Shown piece by piece: positions 8,574 through 16,044 of a stretch of DNA of 41,694 nt. Made by a program: the position numbers and the translations under genes. Position 1 is the stretch's first letter; every line of letters starts with the position of its first letter. This stretch comes from Desulfococcaceae bacterium (GTDB lineage: Bacteria > Desulfobacterota > Desulfobacteria > Desulfobacterales > Desulfosalsimonadaceae): positions 1-41,694 of the forward strand of contig JAQYVU010000036.1 in NCBI GenBank assembly GCA_030145385.1, written 5' to 3'. The notes beneath the pieces are model-generated. The model was not told the origin of the DNA and did no database searches. It saw only the letters and a list, made by a program, of their open reading frames with translations.

Positions 8574-9590
8574 TTAACCCAAATCAATTATTTTATCGAA
8601 TCGCGCGGATTTTGCCAGCGCATCCAGCACGATTAAATTATTGATGCTGTCCTCAAGCGTTATTCGGGGGGATTCGCCGGTAAGCAGCACATCGGCAAAA
8701 TGCTCGACCATCAGCTGATATTCATCCGCCCCCGGAATGATCATTTTTTGTCCGTTTTCTTCATCCCGTTCGCGGATAAAAATATAAGCATCCGCCTCCC
8801 AGGGGATGTAGGCATTGTGCGGCAGCTCAATCGCACCATCTGCGCCGGCAACCGTATAAGTCTGCTGTAATGCTGATATAAAACTGGATTCAACAATGGC
8901 AAGGCCGTTATCCGGAAACGTAAGGATACCGGCGGTATGAACATCAACGCCCCCCGCATGCCAGTGCGCGGATGCCTGAACTTTTATCGGTTCACAACCC
9001 ATCAGCCACCTGGCGATGCTGACGCCGTAGCACCCGACATCCAGCAAGGCCCCCCCGCCTTTTTCCCTGCTGAATCGAAAATTATCCGCGCGTTTGAGAC
9101 TGTCTTCACCCATATTAGAACAGAAAGCCGCCCGGATCAGGCGAGGATTGCCGATGCGGCCGTTTTTGATCATGTCAAGCACAGCCAGACTGCGGGGATG
9201 GAACCGGTACATCATGGCTTCCATAAGATAACAGCCGGCAGCTAATGCTGCATCAGCCATCTCCCGGGCCTGGGCTTCATTTTTTGCCAGCGGTTTTTCA
9301 CATAATACATGTTTCCCGGCCTTTAATGCCTTGATCGTCCACGGAAGATGCAGGTGATTCGGCAAAGGAATATAAACAGCATCCACTTCAGGATCACTTA
9401 AAACCGTTTCATAATGGCCATAAACATTTGAAATATTGTATTTTTCAGCGACCACACCGGCTTGCTGCCGGTTGCCTGAGGCTATTGCGTGAATATTGCC
9501 GTTTCTTGATTTAACAATGGCCGGAATAACGCATTTAACGGCAATCAAGGCATTGCTGCCCAGAATTCCCCATTTGATTTTCCGGTTCAT
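8574..9590 (-). CDS. Gfo/Idh/MocA-family NAD(P)-dependent oxidoreductase
   Basis: This 338-residue two-domain dehydrogenase has a Rossmann start IKWGILGSNALIA (residues 4-16), the signature LCEKPLAKN (about 96-104) whose Lys is the catalytic residue, YRFHPR, and the substrate-domain block GGGALLDVGCYGVSIARWL. It resembles the trans-dihydrobenzenediol/xylose dehydrogenase branch of the family. Relatives oxidise or reduce hydroxyls of sugars and inositols. It overlaps the larger oxidoreductase gene by four bases (ATGA) and precedes the GNAT gene by ten. In an inositol/glucosamine pathway such an enzyme could epimerise or oxidise the cyclitol or sugar ring, which would make the final product different from actinobacterial mycothiol. 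That role is inference; the family call is firm. Confidence 0.87.
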   Translation of the reverse strand: MNRKIKWGILGSNALIAVKCVIPAIVKSRNGNIHAIASGNRQQAGVVAEKYNISNVYGHYETVLSDPEVDAVYIPLPNHLHLPWTIKALKAGKHVLCEKPLAKNEAQAREMADAALAAGCYLMEAMMYRFHPRSLAVLDMIKNGRIGNPRLIRAAFCSNMGEDSLKRADNFRFSREKGGGALLDVGCYGVSIARWLMGCEPIKVQASAHWHAGGVDVHTAGILTFPDNGLAIVESSFISALQQTYTVAGADGAIELPHNAYIPWEADAYIFIRERDEENGQKMIIPGADEYQLMVEHFADVLLTGESPRITLEDSINNLIVLDALAKSARFDKIIDLG

Positions 9591-11236
9591 TGTATTTGCT
9601 CCGGTTTCCCGCCATTTGCCGACGAAATTGCTGCGGCGGCCAGAATGGAAACGACCTTAACCGAATCTTCCAGCGGGGCGGCCAGTGGTTCACCCAGCAG
9701 CAGGTGGTCGGCGATATTTTTATGAAAGGGATATTTTTCGCGTGACGGCAGGGCCATTTTCTGTTCCACCAGGTTTCCGTCCGGATGCCGGCGGGTCAAT
9801 CGCAGATCCGGCGGCATTTCCGTTGCCGGAATATCGTGCTGTTCATAGTAAAGCAGGGGATCAATTTCAAACGATGTGATATCCCGCCAGTATCCGACGA
9901 TACCGCCTTTGGTTCCCAGCAGATACCATTTGGGCTTGCGGATGGCCGCAATATCCGAATGAATGAAAAACGCTTCCGCCTTGTTGTAAAACCCCACCCG
10001 AATCTGTTCGTGGTCCGCATTGGTCACGTCATGCCAGACCCGTTTCTGTGAGGCCCCGGAAACCCAGACCACTTTATCGGGAATCAGTGCAACCATCCAG
10101 TCAAGGTAATGGGCACCCCAATCATAGGCAGTCCCCCCGGAAACAGGCGCATGCGAATGCCAGTGCCCGCAGGGGTGGTAAAAACCGCCCACAAAAGTTT
10201 CCATGTAAAAAAGGTCACCGATCAGGTTTTCGGAAACAGCCTGCTGGATGGCCAGAAAATCCTGGTCAAACCGCCGGTTCTGGTGACAGCTCAGATGGAC
10301 GCCCATCTGTTCTGCCATCTCCTGCATGCGGTCCGTTTCCTGGCGATTAATTGCCAGCGGCTTTTCACAAATCACGTGCTTGCCGGCCGCCATCAGTTGA
10401 ATGCTTAATGATGCATGGGTATTGGGCGGGGTGGCGATAATCACCAGATCGATGCTGCCGTCTTTGGCCAGCACATCTGACGATTCATATAAAACCGCAT
10501 CCGGGAATTTGCTTGCAGCCGTTTGCAGTTGATCTGGATTTAAATCACATATGGCGTTTAACGTCAGACCGGGGGTTGTTTCAATCCCTTTACCATGAAG
10601 TTCACCCACTGACGGGGCGTACCCCAGAATACCGACGGACAGATTGTCGGCAGCAGCCGGGACAGCCGACAACTGACGGATCAGCCGGTAAACCGTTTTC
10701 CGGACAAAAAAGCTGTTAAAATCCTGAATTGTGGTGCAAACCGCATGACCGGCATCAACCGCCCGATAGCTCATCAACGGCATCTGCTGAAAATGCCAGT
10801 CTGCGACCAGCAAGGTCTTCACATCCTCTCTTTTGATTGAAAGCGCCTGGTAAATTCCGCGGATATAAGACATATCTGCCAGGCGCTCAGCAATACAACC
10901 AAAACGATCCTGAAACAGCACTCTTAACTCCGCCTCCGGCCCGACAGGCCCTGGAGCAACGCCGAAAATCGAATCAACCGGATTTTCCGACAAGCCAATC
11001 AGGGAAAACCACAATCCGCCGGAACGCACAAAGTTTTCCAAATAAGAAGGTACTGGCAAAAAGCGGGATGCGGATTCGGTCAGAATTGCATGAAATTTTC
11101 CCAGATCTTCAGGAAGCGATTTGCTTGCTGCCACCGACACATGGGGGATCTGATACAGAAATTCGATAAACTGTTTTAACGCATTATTTGTATCTGATAC
11201 AACATACAAAATGTTTAAACCGGGATGCTGAAGCAT
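9587..11236 (-). CDS. Two-domain Gfo/Idh/MocA oxidoreductase with N-terminal GATase/ThuA-like domain
   Basis: This protein has 549 residues from the ATG at 11236, which has GGGGG eight bases upstream. The frame stays open further to 11305, but that extension is encoded by the end of a dispersed repeat and is probably not translated. Residues 1-195 form an alpha/beta domain (LNILYVVSDTNNALKQF, NFVRSGGLWFSLIGL) resembling ThuA or class I GATase-like folds. Residues 200-549 are a Gfo/Idh/MocA dehydrogenase with VGILGYAPSVGELHGKG, EKPLA at 291-295, HQNRRFDQDF, and GGTAYDWGAHYLDWMV. Fusion to such an N-domain is unusual, since most family members have about 350 residues. It likely acts with the adjacent smaller dehydrogenase (4-base overlap) on one sugar or cyclitol intermediate, perhaps as a sequential oxidation/reduction pair. 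Confidence 0.8.
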   Translation of the reverse strand: MLQHPGLNILYVVSDTNNALKQFIEFLYQIPHVSVAASKSLPEDLGKFHAILTESASRFLPVPSYLENFVRSGGLWFSLIGLSENPVDSIFGVAPGPVGPEAELRVLFQDRFGCIAERLADMSYIRGIYQALSIKREDVKTLLVADWHFQQMPLMSYRAVDAGHAVCTTIQDFNSFFVRKTVYRLIRQLSAVPAAADNLSVGILGYAPSVGELHGKGIETTPGLTLNAICDLNPDQLQTAASKFPDAVLYESSDVLAKDGSIDLVIIATPPNTHASLSIQLMAAGKHVICEKPLAINRQETDRMQEMAEQMGVHLSCHQNRRFDQDFLAIQQAVSENLIGDLFYMETFVGGFYHPCGHWHSHAPVSGGTAYDWGAHYLDWMVALIPDKVVWVSGASQKRVWHDVTNADHEQIRVGFYNKAEAFFIHSDIAAIRKPKWYLLGTKGGIVGYWRDITSFEIDPLLYYEQHDIPATEMPPDLRLTRRHPDGNLVEQKMALPSREKYPFHKNIADHLLLGEPLAAPLEDSVKVVSILAAAAISSANGGKPEQIQ

Positions 11237-11262
11237 GGTATATGCCCCCTTATCAAACAAAA

Positions 11263-11404
11263 TTGATGGCTTCGTAAAAACCCCAAATTCTGTGTTACGC
11301 TGCATTCTTCGTCACTGCGGAGTAGGCCAGCTACGCCTCATTCTGAAGAATTTGCGCGCCTTGCCAGTTTTTATACAAATGGTGAAGCTTTTTTCATTGC
11401 CATC
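11263..11404. repeat. Dispersed MITE-like repeat, copy 1
   Basis: This 142-base element begins TTGATGGCTTCGTAAAAA and ends CTTTTTTCATTGCCATC, giving imperfect terminal inverted repeats. Its core (CTTCGTCACTGCGGAGTAGG and flanks) is nearly identical to a second copy at 37972-38098. It lies inside the operon between the S51-CysRS fusion gene and the two-domain oxidoreductase. The homologous core covers about 100 bases; the right ends diverge and copy 1 is about 15 bases longer. It carries no gene. Such sequences are probably mobilised in trans or act as RNA hairpins. Confidence 0.85.
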
Positions 11405-11434
11405 TAAATCTTATCTTTACGAGTTCATCAAATG

Positions 11435-12685
11435 TTAGATCATTCGCCATTGCTGTCCGTCTTTTGTATCTTCAACAATGATATTAGCCTTATACAGAAT
11501 ATCCCTTATTTTATCCGCATCTGCCCATCTTTTTTCTTTTCTGTAATTTGCCCGCAAATCAAGCAGCCGGGACACCAATGGATCCATCACAGACTGAGAA
11601 CTGTGGGGCCGGGCAGCCATTTCAACGCCTAAAAGCACGATCAGGTCACGAAGCACTTCCCTCGCCAGGGTAATATTATCTTCACTCTCCAGATTGGTCC
11701 GGGCTTTCCAGAGCATGCCGTCTAAATCGAGTAAGGAACTGACCATCTGCTTGGCATCACGCACATCCAGCCCTTCCCGAAAGCCGGCTTCCAGCTGATG
11801 AATCTTTTGCCAAAAGCTGTCTTCTTTAATTTCGGTACGTTTTTCATCATCGAATCGACTCGCGGAATGAGTTATCCCCGACGCCCGAATAAGTCCATCC
11901 TGTAACAATTGCAGGAAAAAGGTTTCCCCCTTGCCAAAAGACGCTTCCCGGCATCCCTGGCGAATAATGATACGACCCAGTCCCCGGACTTCGGCTGTCC
12001 GGGTTGCCAGATCCATAATGCAGGCAGTATGCTCATCAAGACCGACAAATATGGTATCTTCGGGCAGCAGTGATTCAAGTTTTTCAAACCGCGGGCCTCC
12101 CATATAGCAAAACCGCGTATCATGGGTCCCGCCCTCGGCATTGTTCCAGTGGGGGATGACCACTATGTTCAGTCCGAAATGAGACAAGATATCCAGCCCG
12201 TCAACCCAGTGAAGAGGCTGGCCCACCTTGTAAATTTCATAGACCGGCAGCGTATGTTGTCCGACCGTCAAGGCCGCAGCGCTGGCAGCGGTTAAACAGG
12301 CGCCGGATTCAACACGTTTTATAATAATATCAGGAATATCTGTTTGCTGAAGGTGTGATACCGTATAGGTGGGGCTGCCGGGGCCGATTAAAAAATAGTC
12401 CGCGTTTTTCAACTGACGCGATGCGGTTTCGATCTCAAATTTGGTTGCCGTGTCTGCGGATTTAAACGATACAATGGAGAGTTCATGCTGAACGTGCTGG
12501 CGAAAATATTGTCCGGCTTTTCCTGAGATCTCATCCACATTGAGCTGAAATCCGGCCGGTGTGTCTAAAAATACCGCTTGCGGTGAACTGCCCTGGCGGA
12601 CAAGCATCTGCTTATGGACATCCACCATGGTTGATGTCAGTTCTCCCGAACCCATCAGAACGATCTGGCCTCTTTGTGAGGTCAT
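11435..12685 (-). CDS. Peptidase-S51-like domain fused to CysRS C-terminal (DALR and anticodon-binding) domain
   Basis: This 416-residue fusion has an N-terminal class I GATase/peptidase-S51-like domain (residues 5-265) with GPGSPTYT (101-108), a nucleophile-elbow-like AASAAAL with Ser135, and VIPHW with His179. Residues 297-358 (GFREGLDVRDAKQMVSSLL and on to LIVLLGV) align by eye with the DALR helical domain of cysteinyl-tRNA synthetase. Residues 368-414 (LVSRLLDLRANYRKEKRWAD, ADKIRDIL, IVEDTKDGQQWR) match the CysRS extreme C-terminus. The CysRS catalytic core (HIGH and KMSKS motifs, zinc site) is absent. MshC, the mycothiol cysteine ligase, is the reverse: the catalytic core without this anticodon-binding end. 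The protein may bind tRNA-Cys or a cysteinylated intermediate; the reaction is unknown. AGGA lies 11 bases before the ATG. Confidence 0.8.
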   Translation of the reverse strand: MTSQRGQIVLMGSGELTSTMVDVHKQMLVRQGSSPQAVFLDTPAGFQLNVDEISGKAGQYFRQHVQHELSIVSFKSADTATKFEIETASRQLKNADYFLIGPGSPTYTVSHLQQTDIPDIIIKRVESGACLTAASAAALTVGQHTLPVYEIYKVGQPLHWVDGLDILSHFGLNIVVIPHWNNAEGGTHDTRFCYMGGPRFEKLESLLPEDTIFVGLDEHTACIMDLATRTAEVRGLGRIIIRQGCREASFGKGETFFLQLLQDGLIRASGITHSASRFDDEKRTEIKEDSFWQKIHQLEAGFREGLDVRDAKQMVSSLLDLDGMLWKARTNLESEDNITLAREVLRDLIVLLGVEMAARPHSSQSVMDPLVSRLLDLRANYRKEKRWADADKIRDILYKANIIVEDTKDGQQWRMI

Positions 12686-12877
12686 GGGATATATATTCCT
12701 GAGTGATTAAACTGGGTCTTGAAAACTATTGCGATTGGATCAGATCCGCTTCAGGCGATTCGATTATTTGTTTTATATTTTCACCGGCAATGGCCTGACC
12801 CTCAAAAACTTAATTTCAAGCATCACTTACATTTAAAATAAAGTAATACCGAATAAAATCAATAGTTATTTTATTCA

Positions 12878-13567
12878 TTAAATTTCAAAACCGGAATTTT
12901 CAGCAGAATATTTGTCAATCTTATTGCGCTGATACACCGTGACAAAACCTTTTCCGTGGACCTTCCATTGATCGCCTTCCTGTTTCCGGATCATGCCGGT
13001 CTGCTCATCAATACCGACAACAACCACACCCGGAAACTTATTTTGAATCATTTCAAGCCATTGCTTACCCAGATCCTCATGATGGGGAATGACAATCACA
13101 TGGGGAAGAACTCCTAAGCCAGGCTGTATTTTTCCATTTTCAGGGTTCAGAAACCATTCGCACATGACCATGGCGCCGGCACTGCTGCCGGCCAGCGTAG
13201 CGCCCCTGCGATACGCATCAAGAATTGCCGACCAGCATAGACTGCCTCGCAAGGTTTTTTCCAGATAAGCGGGAAATCCGCCGAGAAGATAAATTAAATC
13301 CGCATTTGTCAAAAATTCTGCCAGAAATTTATCATTCGCTGAAACAGTATCGATGATCGGCAGACTGCGGACATTTTTCACACCCAGAAACTGAAACCAG
13401 CGAACGCCATTCTTTCCGGCACGCTCATGATTGCTGTCCGGGGCGGCAGCAGTGGGTAAAATGCAGACCGCCATATCATTCTTACCGGTCAGGGTAATCG
13501 CCTGCCGGTCCGCTTCTGCCATGCGCCCCTGAAATTCAGCGCCTCCTTCCAGTAAAATACCTCCCAT
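12878..13567 (-). CDS. Peptidase S51 / cyanophycinase-like protein
   Basis: This 229-residue single-domain protein of the dipeptidase E/cyanophycinase superfamily starts MGGILLEGGAEFQ. It has the LLGGFPAYL motif (94-102), a canonical nucleophile elbow AGSSAGAM with Ser129 (126-133), and the VIPHHEDLG block with His162/163. Relatives hydrolyse alpha- or beta-aspartyl and other isopeptide bonds. It is the first gene of the minus-strand operon, 192 bases upstream of the S51-CysRS fusion, so two S51-type proteins lie side by side, the second more divergent at its elbow. A role in hydrolysing or remodelling an amide bond of the proposed thiol (comparable in purpose to the mycothiol S-conjugate amidase) is speculation. 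Length is usual for the family, and the start has AAAGGT upstream. Confidence 0.8.
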   Translation of the reverse strand: MGGILLEGGAEFQGRMAEADRQAITLTGKNDMAVCILPTAAAPDSNHERAGKNGVRWFQFLGVKNVRSLPIIDTVSANDKFLAEFLTNADLIYLLGGFPAYLEKTLRGSLCWSAILDAYRRGATLAGSSAGAMVMCEWFLNPENGKIQPGLGVLPHVIVIPHHEDLGKQWLEMIQNKFPGVVVVGIDEQTGMIRKQEGDQWKVHGKGFVTVYQRNKIDKYSAENSGFEI

Positions 13568-13888
13568 CTTGCATAACCTTTTGTTCTTTGAATAAAAAAC
13601 ACTCGGGAATTGGTTTTTTTTCGTTAAATATACACTATCATAAATCTATCCGGTATGATTTAAAATTTTTTAACCATCTAAAAAAAATCAGTAATTTAAA
13701 GTACCGCTTCGGTTTTTCCGGGTAAGAAGACGCCGATGAAAAATAAAGAAAATATTTTTAAAAAAGGTGGATTTTTAAAAACAGAATGATATAATTCAAA
13801 TTAGCCGGATATAATTATAACTAACTGTTTTAAAATATTTTTATATCTTTTATCGCAAGAAGTGCTTCGTGACAAATGCGGGGTATTC
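13568..13888. other. Divergent AT-rich intergenic region between S51 gene and redoxin fusion
   Basis: This is a strongly AT-rich spacer of about 320 bases between divergent genes. TATAAT hexamers occur at 13790-13795 and 13810-13815 on the plus strand, but neither has a recognisable -35 at the right spacing. It should carry the promoters of both the biosynthetic operon and the reductase. No operator palindrome or coding signal was recognised. Confidence 0.5.
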
Positions 13889-15130
13889 ATGAAACACAAC
13901 GATATTATTGTTTATGGTGCTTACTGGTGCCCGGACTGCCGCCAAAGCAAACTTTTTCTGGGGGAACATCAGATTCCCTATCAATGGGTGGATATCGAAG
14001 AAAATCCGGAAGCTGAACAGCTGGTCATCGAAAAAAACAACGGCAAGCGAATCATTCCCACCATTATTTTTTCAGACGGCACGGTCCTGGTTGAGCCGAC
14101 CAACGCAGAGCTGGCAGAAAAGCTCAATTTAAAAACCACGGCCAGACGTTCACATTACGACCTGATTATTATCGGCGGCGGACCGGCAGGACTGACCGCC
14201 GCCATCTACACAGCCAGAGAAGCCATTGACACCCTTGTCATCGAACAGGCGGCATTCGGCGGCCAGGCGGCCGGAACGGAGAAACTGGACAATATGCCGG
14301 GTTTTCCGGAAGGGATATCCGGTATCGAGTTTTCCGGCCGGCTCCGGCAGCAGGCCGAACGGTTCGGTGTGGAACTCCTTCAGACGCAATCCGTTGAAAA
14401 ACTCTTTTCAAAAAACAATTACCGGTGCATCACCACCAGCGACGGGCATGTTTACAGTGCCAAAGCCATTCTTATCGCCACAGGCAGCCGGTACAAAAAA
14501 TTAAATGTACCCGGAGAGAAAGACTTTCTCGGCGCAGGCGTCCATTATTGCGCCACCTGTGACGGACCTTTTTACAAGGGCAAACATGTGGCCGTGGTGG
14601 GCGGGGGCAACAGTGCAACGGAAGAAAGCCTTTTGCTGACCAAATTTGCCGAAAGCGTCACCATACTGGTCAGGGAAAAAGAATTTAACGCCACCCGGCT
14701 GATTCAGGAAAGCGTGCTGAACCACCCGAAAATAAACGTGCGATGGAATACGGAAGTCAAGGAATTCACAGGAAAAAAATCCAAGCTGTCCAAATTAAAA
14801 ATAATAAACAATCAGTCGCAGAAAGAAGAAGAACTGCCAATTGACGGCGCGTTTATTTTTATCGGCCTTACCCCGAATACAAATTTTCTAAAGAATAGCA
14901 AAATACACTTAAATAGCTGGGGATTTATTGTGACCGGTCATGAATTATCCCATATCAGTGACAGGCTTGAAGGATTCGCCAACCGGGCCCCATATCTTTT
15001 AGAAACCAGTGTGCCCGGGGTGTTTGCAGCAGGAGACGTCAGGGACAACAGCACCAAACAGGTGGTCAGCGCGGCCGGCGAAGGAGGAGCCTCGGCCCTG
15101 CTTGTCCGGGAATATCTAAAACACGTGTGA
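13889..15130 (+). CDS. Mycoredoxin/glutaredoxin-thioredoxin reductase fusion
   Basis: The chain has 413 residues from ATG 13889 (GGGG just upstream; a GTG at 13862 is an in-frame but poorer start). Residues 1-82 are a glutaredoxin-fold domain with active site WCPDC (Cys14, Cys17), the cis-proline block IIPTIIFSDGT (55-65) and VDIEEN, closest by eye to actinobacterial mycoredoxin-1. Residues 88-413 are a thioredoxin-reductase-like flavoprotein: FAD motif IIIGGGPAGLTAA (93-105), redox motif CATC (Cys221, Cys224), NADPH motif VVGGGNSATEE (236-246), and FAD motif GVFAAGDVRD. Electrons would pass NADPH-FAD-CATC-WCPDC to a mixed disulfide or thiol disulfide. Placed divergently next to an MshA/MshB-type locus, it is a natural recycling enzyme for that thiol. 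General disulfide reduction is the alternative. Confidence 0.88.
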   Translation: MKHNDIIVYGAYWCPDCRQSKLFLGEHQIPYQWVDIEENPEAEQLVIEKNNGKRIIPTIIFSDGTVLVEPTNAELAEKLNLKTTARRSHYDLIIIGGGPAGLTAAIYTAREAIDTLVIEQAAFGGQAAGTEKLDNMPGFPEGISGIEFSGRLRQQAERFGVELLQTQSVEKLFSKNNYRCITTSDGHVYSAKAILIATGSRYKKLNVPGEKDFLGAGVHYCATCDGPFYKGKHVAVVGGGNSATEESLLLTKFAESVTILVREKEFNATRLIQESVLNHPKINVRWNTEVKEFTGKKSKLSKLKIINNQSQKEEELPIDGAFIFIGLTPNTNFLKNSKIHLNSWGFIVTGHELSHISDRLEGFANRAPYLLETSVPGVFAAGDVRDNSTKQVVSAAGEGGASALLVREYLKHV

Positions 15131-15280
15131 CAGAATAATTTTAAAAACAAATAACCGATTGCTGATAAAGTATATAAATTCAAAAACACAATGATCAAAC
15201 ATCAAACTATCAAAAACAACTCTTTATTCAATTTTTACAACTCCCGTAAAACAAAGAATCCATTTAATACGTTTTTCGCT

Positions 15281-15309
15281 TTGACGATCAGCAAAGGATG
15301 ATTTACATT
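15281..15309 (+). promoter_or_regulatory. Putative sigma-70 promoter
   Basis: TTGACG at 15281-15286 and TACATT at 15304-15309 are separated by exactly 17 bases. This would drive the small open frame at 15413 and the hibernation-factor gene at 15591 with a long leader. It was identified by eye only. Confidence 0.4.
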
Positions 15310-15412
15310 ATTTAATAAAGACTTTTACATATAGCAGGTGTTGAAAAACGTTATGAGCCCAAGCCGGGAAAGTAAAAATCAGACAGACAAAATTCGATAA
15401 AAAGAGGCGTTT

Positions 15413-15556
15413 ATGTTTATAAATGATCATTTTAAGCCGGATTCTAACGCTGCATTGCCAGGCGGAATAGTTTTTCAAAGCCTGATCAAATCAAAAAAGA
15501 CCGTTTCACATCCCTTAACCGCTTACCGATGTTCCAGTAAGAAATTACTGGTTTAA
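15413..15556 (+). CDS. Possible small protein, 47 residues
   Basis: The ATG at 15413 is preceded by AAAAGAGG about five bases upstream, and the frame stays open for 47 codons (MFINDHFKPDSNAALPGG start, ending KKLLV). It stops 34 bases before the hibernation-factor start, so it would be a leader peptide or co-transcribed small gene. It has no recognisable domain, and the only support is the start context and position. It may be non-coding leader. Confidence 0.25.
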   Translation: MFINDHFKPDSNAALPGGIVFQSLIKSKKTVSHPLTAYRCSSKKLLV

Positions 15557-15590
15557 ATATAATCTTTTTAAAGAATGAAAGGTGGCAATC

Positions 15591-15974
15591 ATGAGAGTTC
15601 CTATTGAAATTACTTATCGTAATGTGGCCAAGCGCGATGGAATTGAAAAACTGATTCATGACAAAGCCGACAAACTCAACGACTTTCACGATGGAATTGT
15701 TTCCTGCCGGATTTCTCTTGAGCAGGACCAGGAAAGTAAGCGCTCCGTCAAGCAGTATCATGTCCGTATCGGCCTGCGGGTTCCGCCCGGCAAAGAACTG
15801 GTAGTGCACCAGAAATCCGATGAGGAGGGGACCGGAGAACCCCTTCGAACGGTTATTACCGATGCGTTTAAAACGATGGGCCGCCAGCTGAAAAAACTAA
15901 AGCAGAAACAAAGAGCTCATGTCAAAATCCGCTCGGAAATCCCTGAACCGGAAATGGAGCAGGACGCTATCTGA
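15591..15974 (+). CDS. HPF/RaiA-family ribosome-associated protein
   Basis: This 127-residue S30AE-fold protein has the features PIEITYRNVAKRDGIEKLIHDKADKLNDF (residues 3-31; beta strand, then a long basic/acidic helix), ISLEQDQESKRS, YHVRIGLRVPPGKELVVHQ, and a second helix AFKTMGRQLKKLKQKQR. The family binds the 30S decoding channel to inactivate or dimerise ribosomes in stress or stationary phase. It lacks the extra C-terminal dimerisation domain of long HPF, so it is the short class. The start is ATG 15591, because the upstream GTG at 15582 lies within the AAAGGTGG ribosome-binding site. A strong bidirectional terminator follows. It is not next to rpoN, the usual partner for hpf in many proteobacteria. 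Confidence 0.78.
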   Translation: MRVPIEITYRNVAKRDGIEKLIHDKADKLNDFHDGIVSCRISLEQDQESKRSVKQYHVRIGLRVPPGKELVVHQKSDEEGTGEPLRTVITDAFKTMGRQLKKLKQKQRAHVKIRSEIPEPEMEQDAI

Positions 15975-16002
15975 CCAACTTGAATATCAACTTATTTTAA
16001 AC

Positions 16003-16044
16003 AAAAAAACCTGCGCATGGGGATACCATGCGCAGGTTTTTTTT
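16003..16044. terminator. Bidirectional intrinsic terminator
   Basis: A perfect 11-base-pair stem CCTGCGCATGG / CCATGCGCAGG with a five-base loop is flanked by A7 on the left and T8 on the right. It therefore works for the hibernation-factor gene (plus) and the converging 3-hydroxyacyl-CoA dehydrogenase gene (minus), whose TAA lies at its right edge. Confidence 0.92.

Larger units (their letters stand above)
15131..15590. other. Intergenic region upstream of ribosome-hibernation-type gene
   Basis: This stretch of 460 bases contains a plausible sigma-70 promoter at 15281-15309 and a 47-codon open frame at 15413-15556, both listed separately. No terminator with a U-tract was recognised after the reductase gene. 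Confidence 0.5.

Noticed and set aside
11237-11305. Extended N-terminus of the two-domain oxidoreductase starting at 11305
   Set aside because: The extension is encoded by the dispersed repeat, and a better start with GGGGG lies at 11236.
3830-13567. Calling the locus a complete canonical mycothiol pathway
   Set aside because: No gene with the MshC/CysRS catalytic core (HIGH, KMSKS) is present and the GNAT is not a recognisable MshD, so only a mycothiol-like pathway can be proposed.
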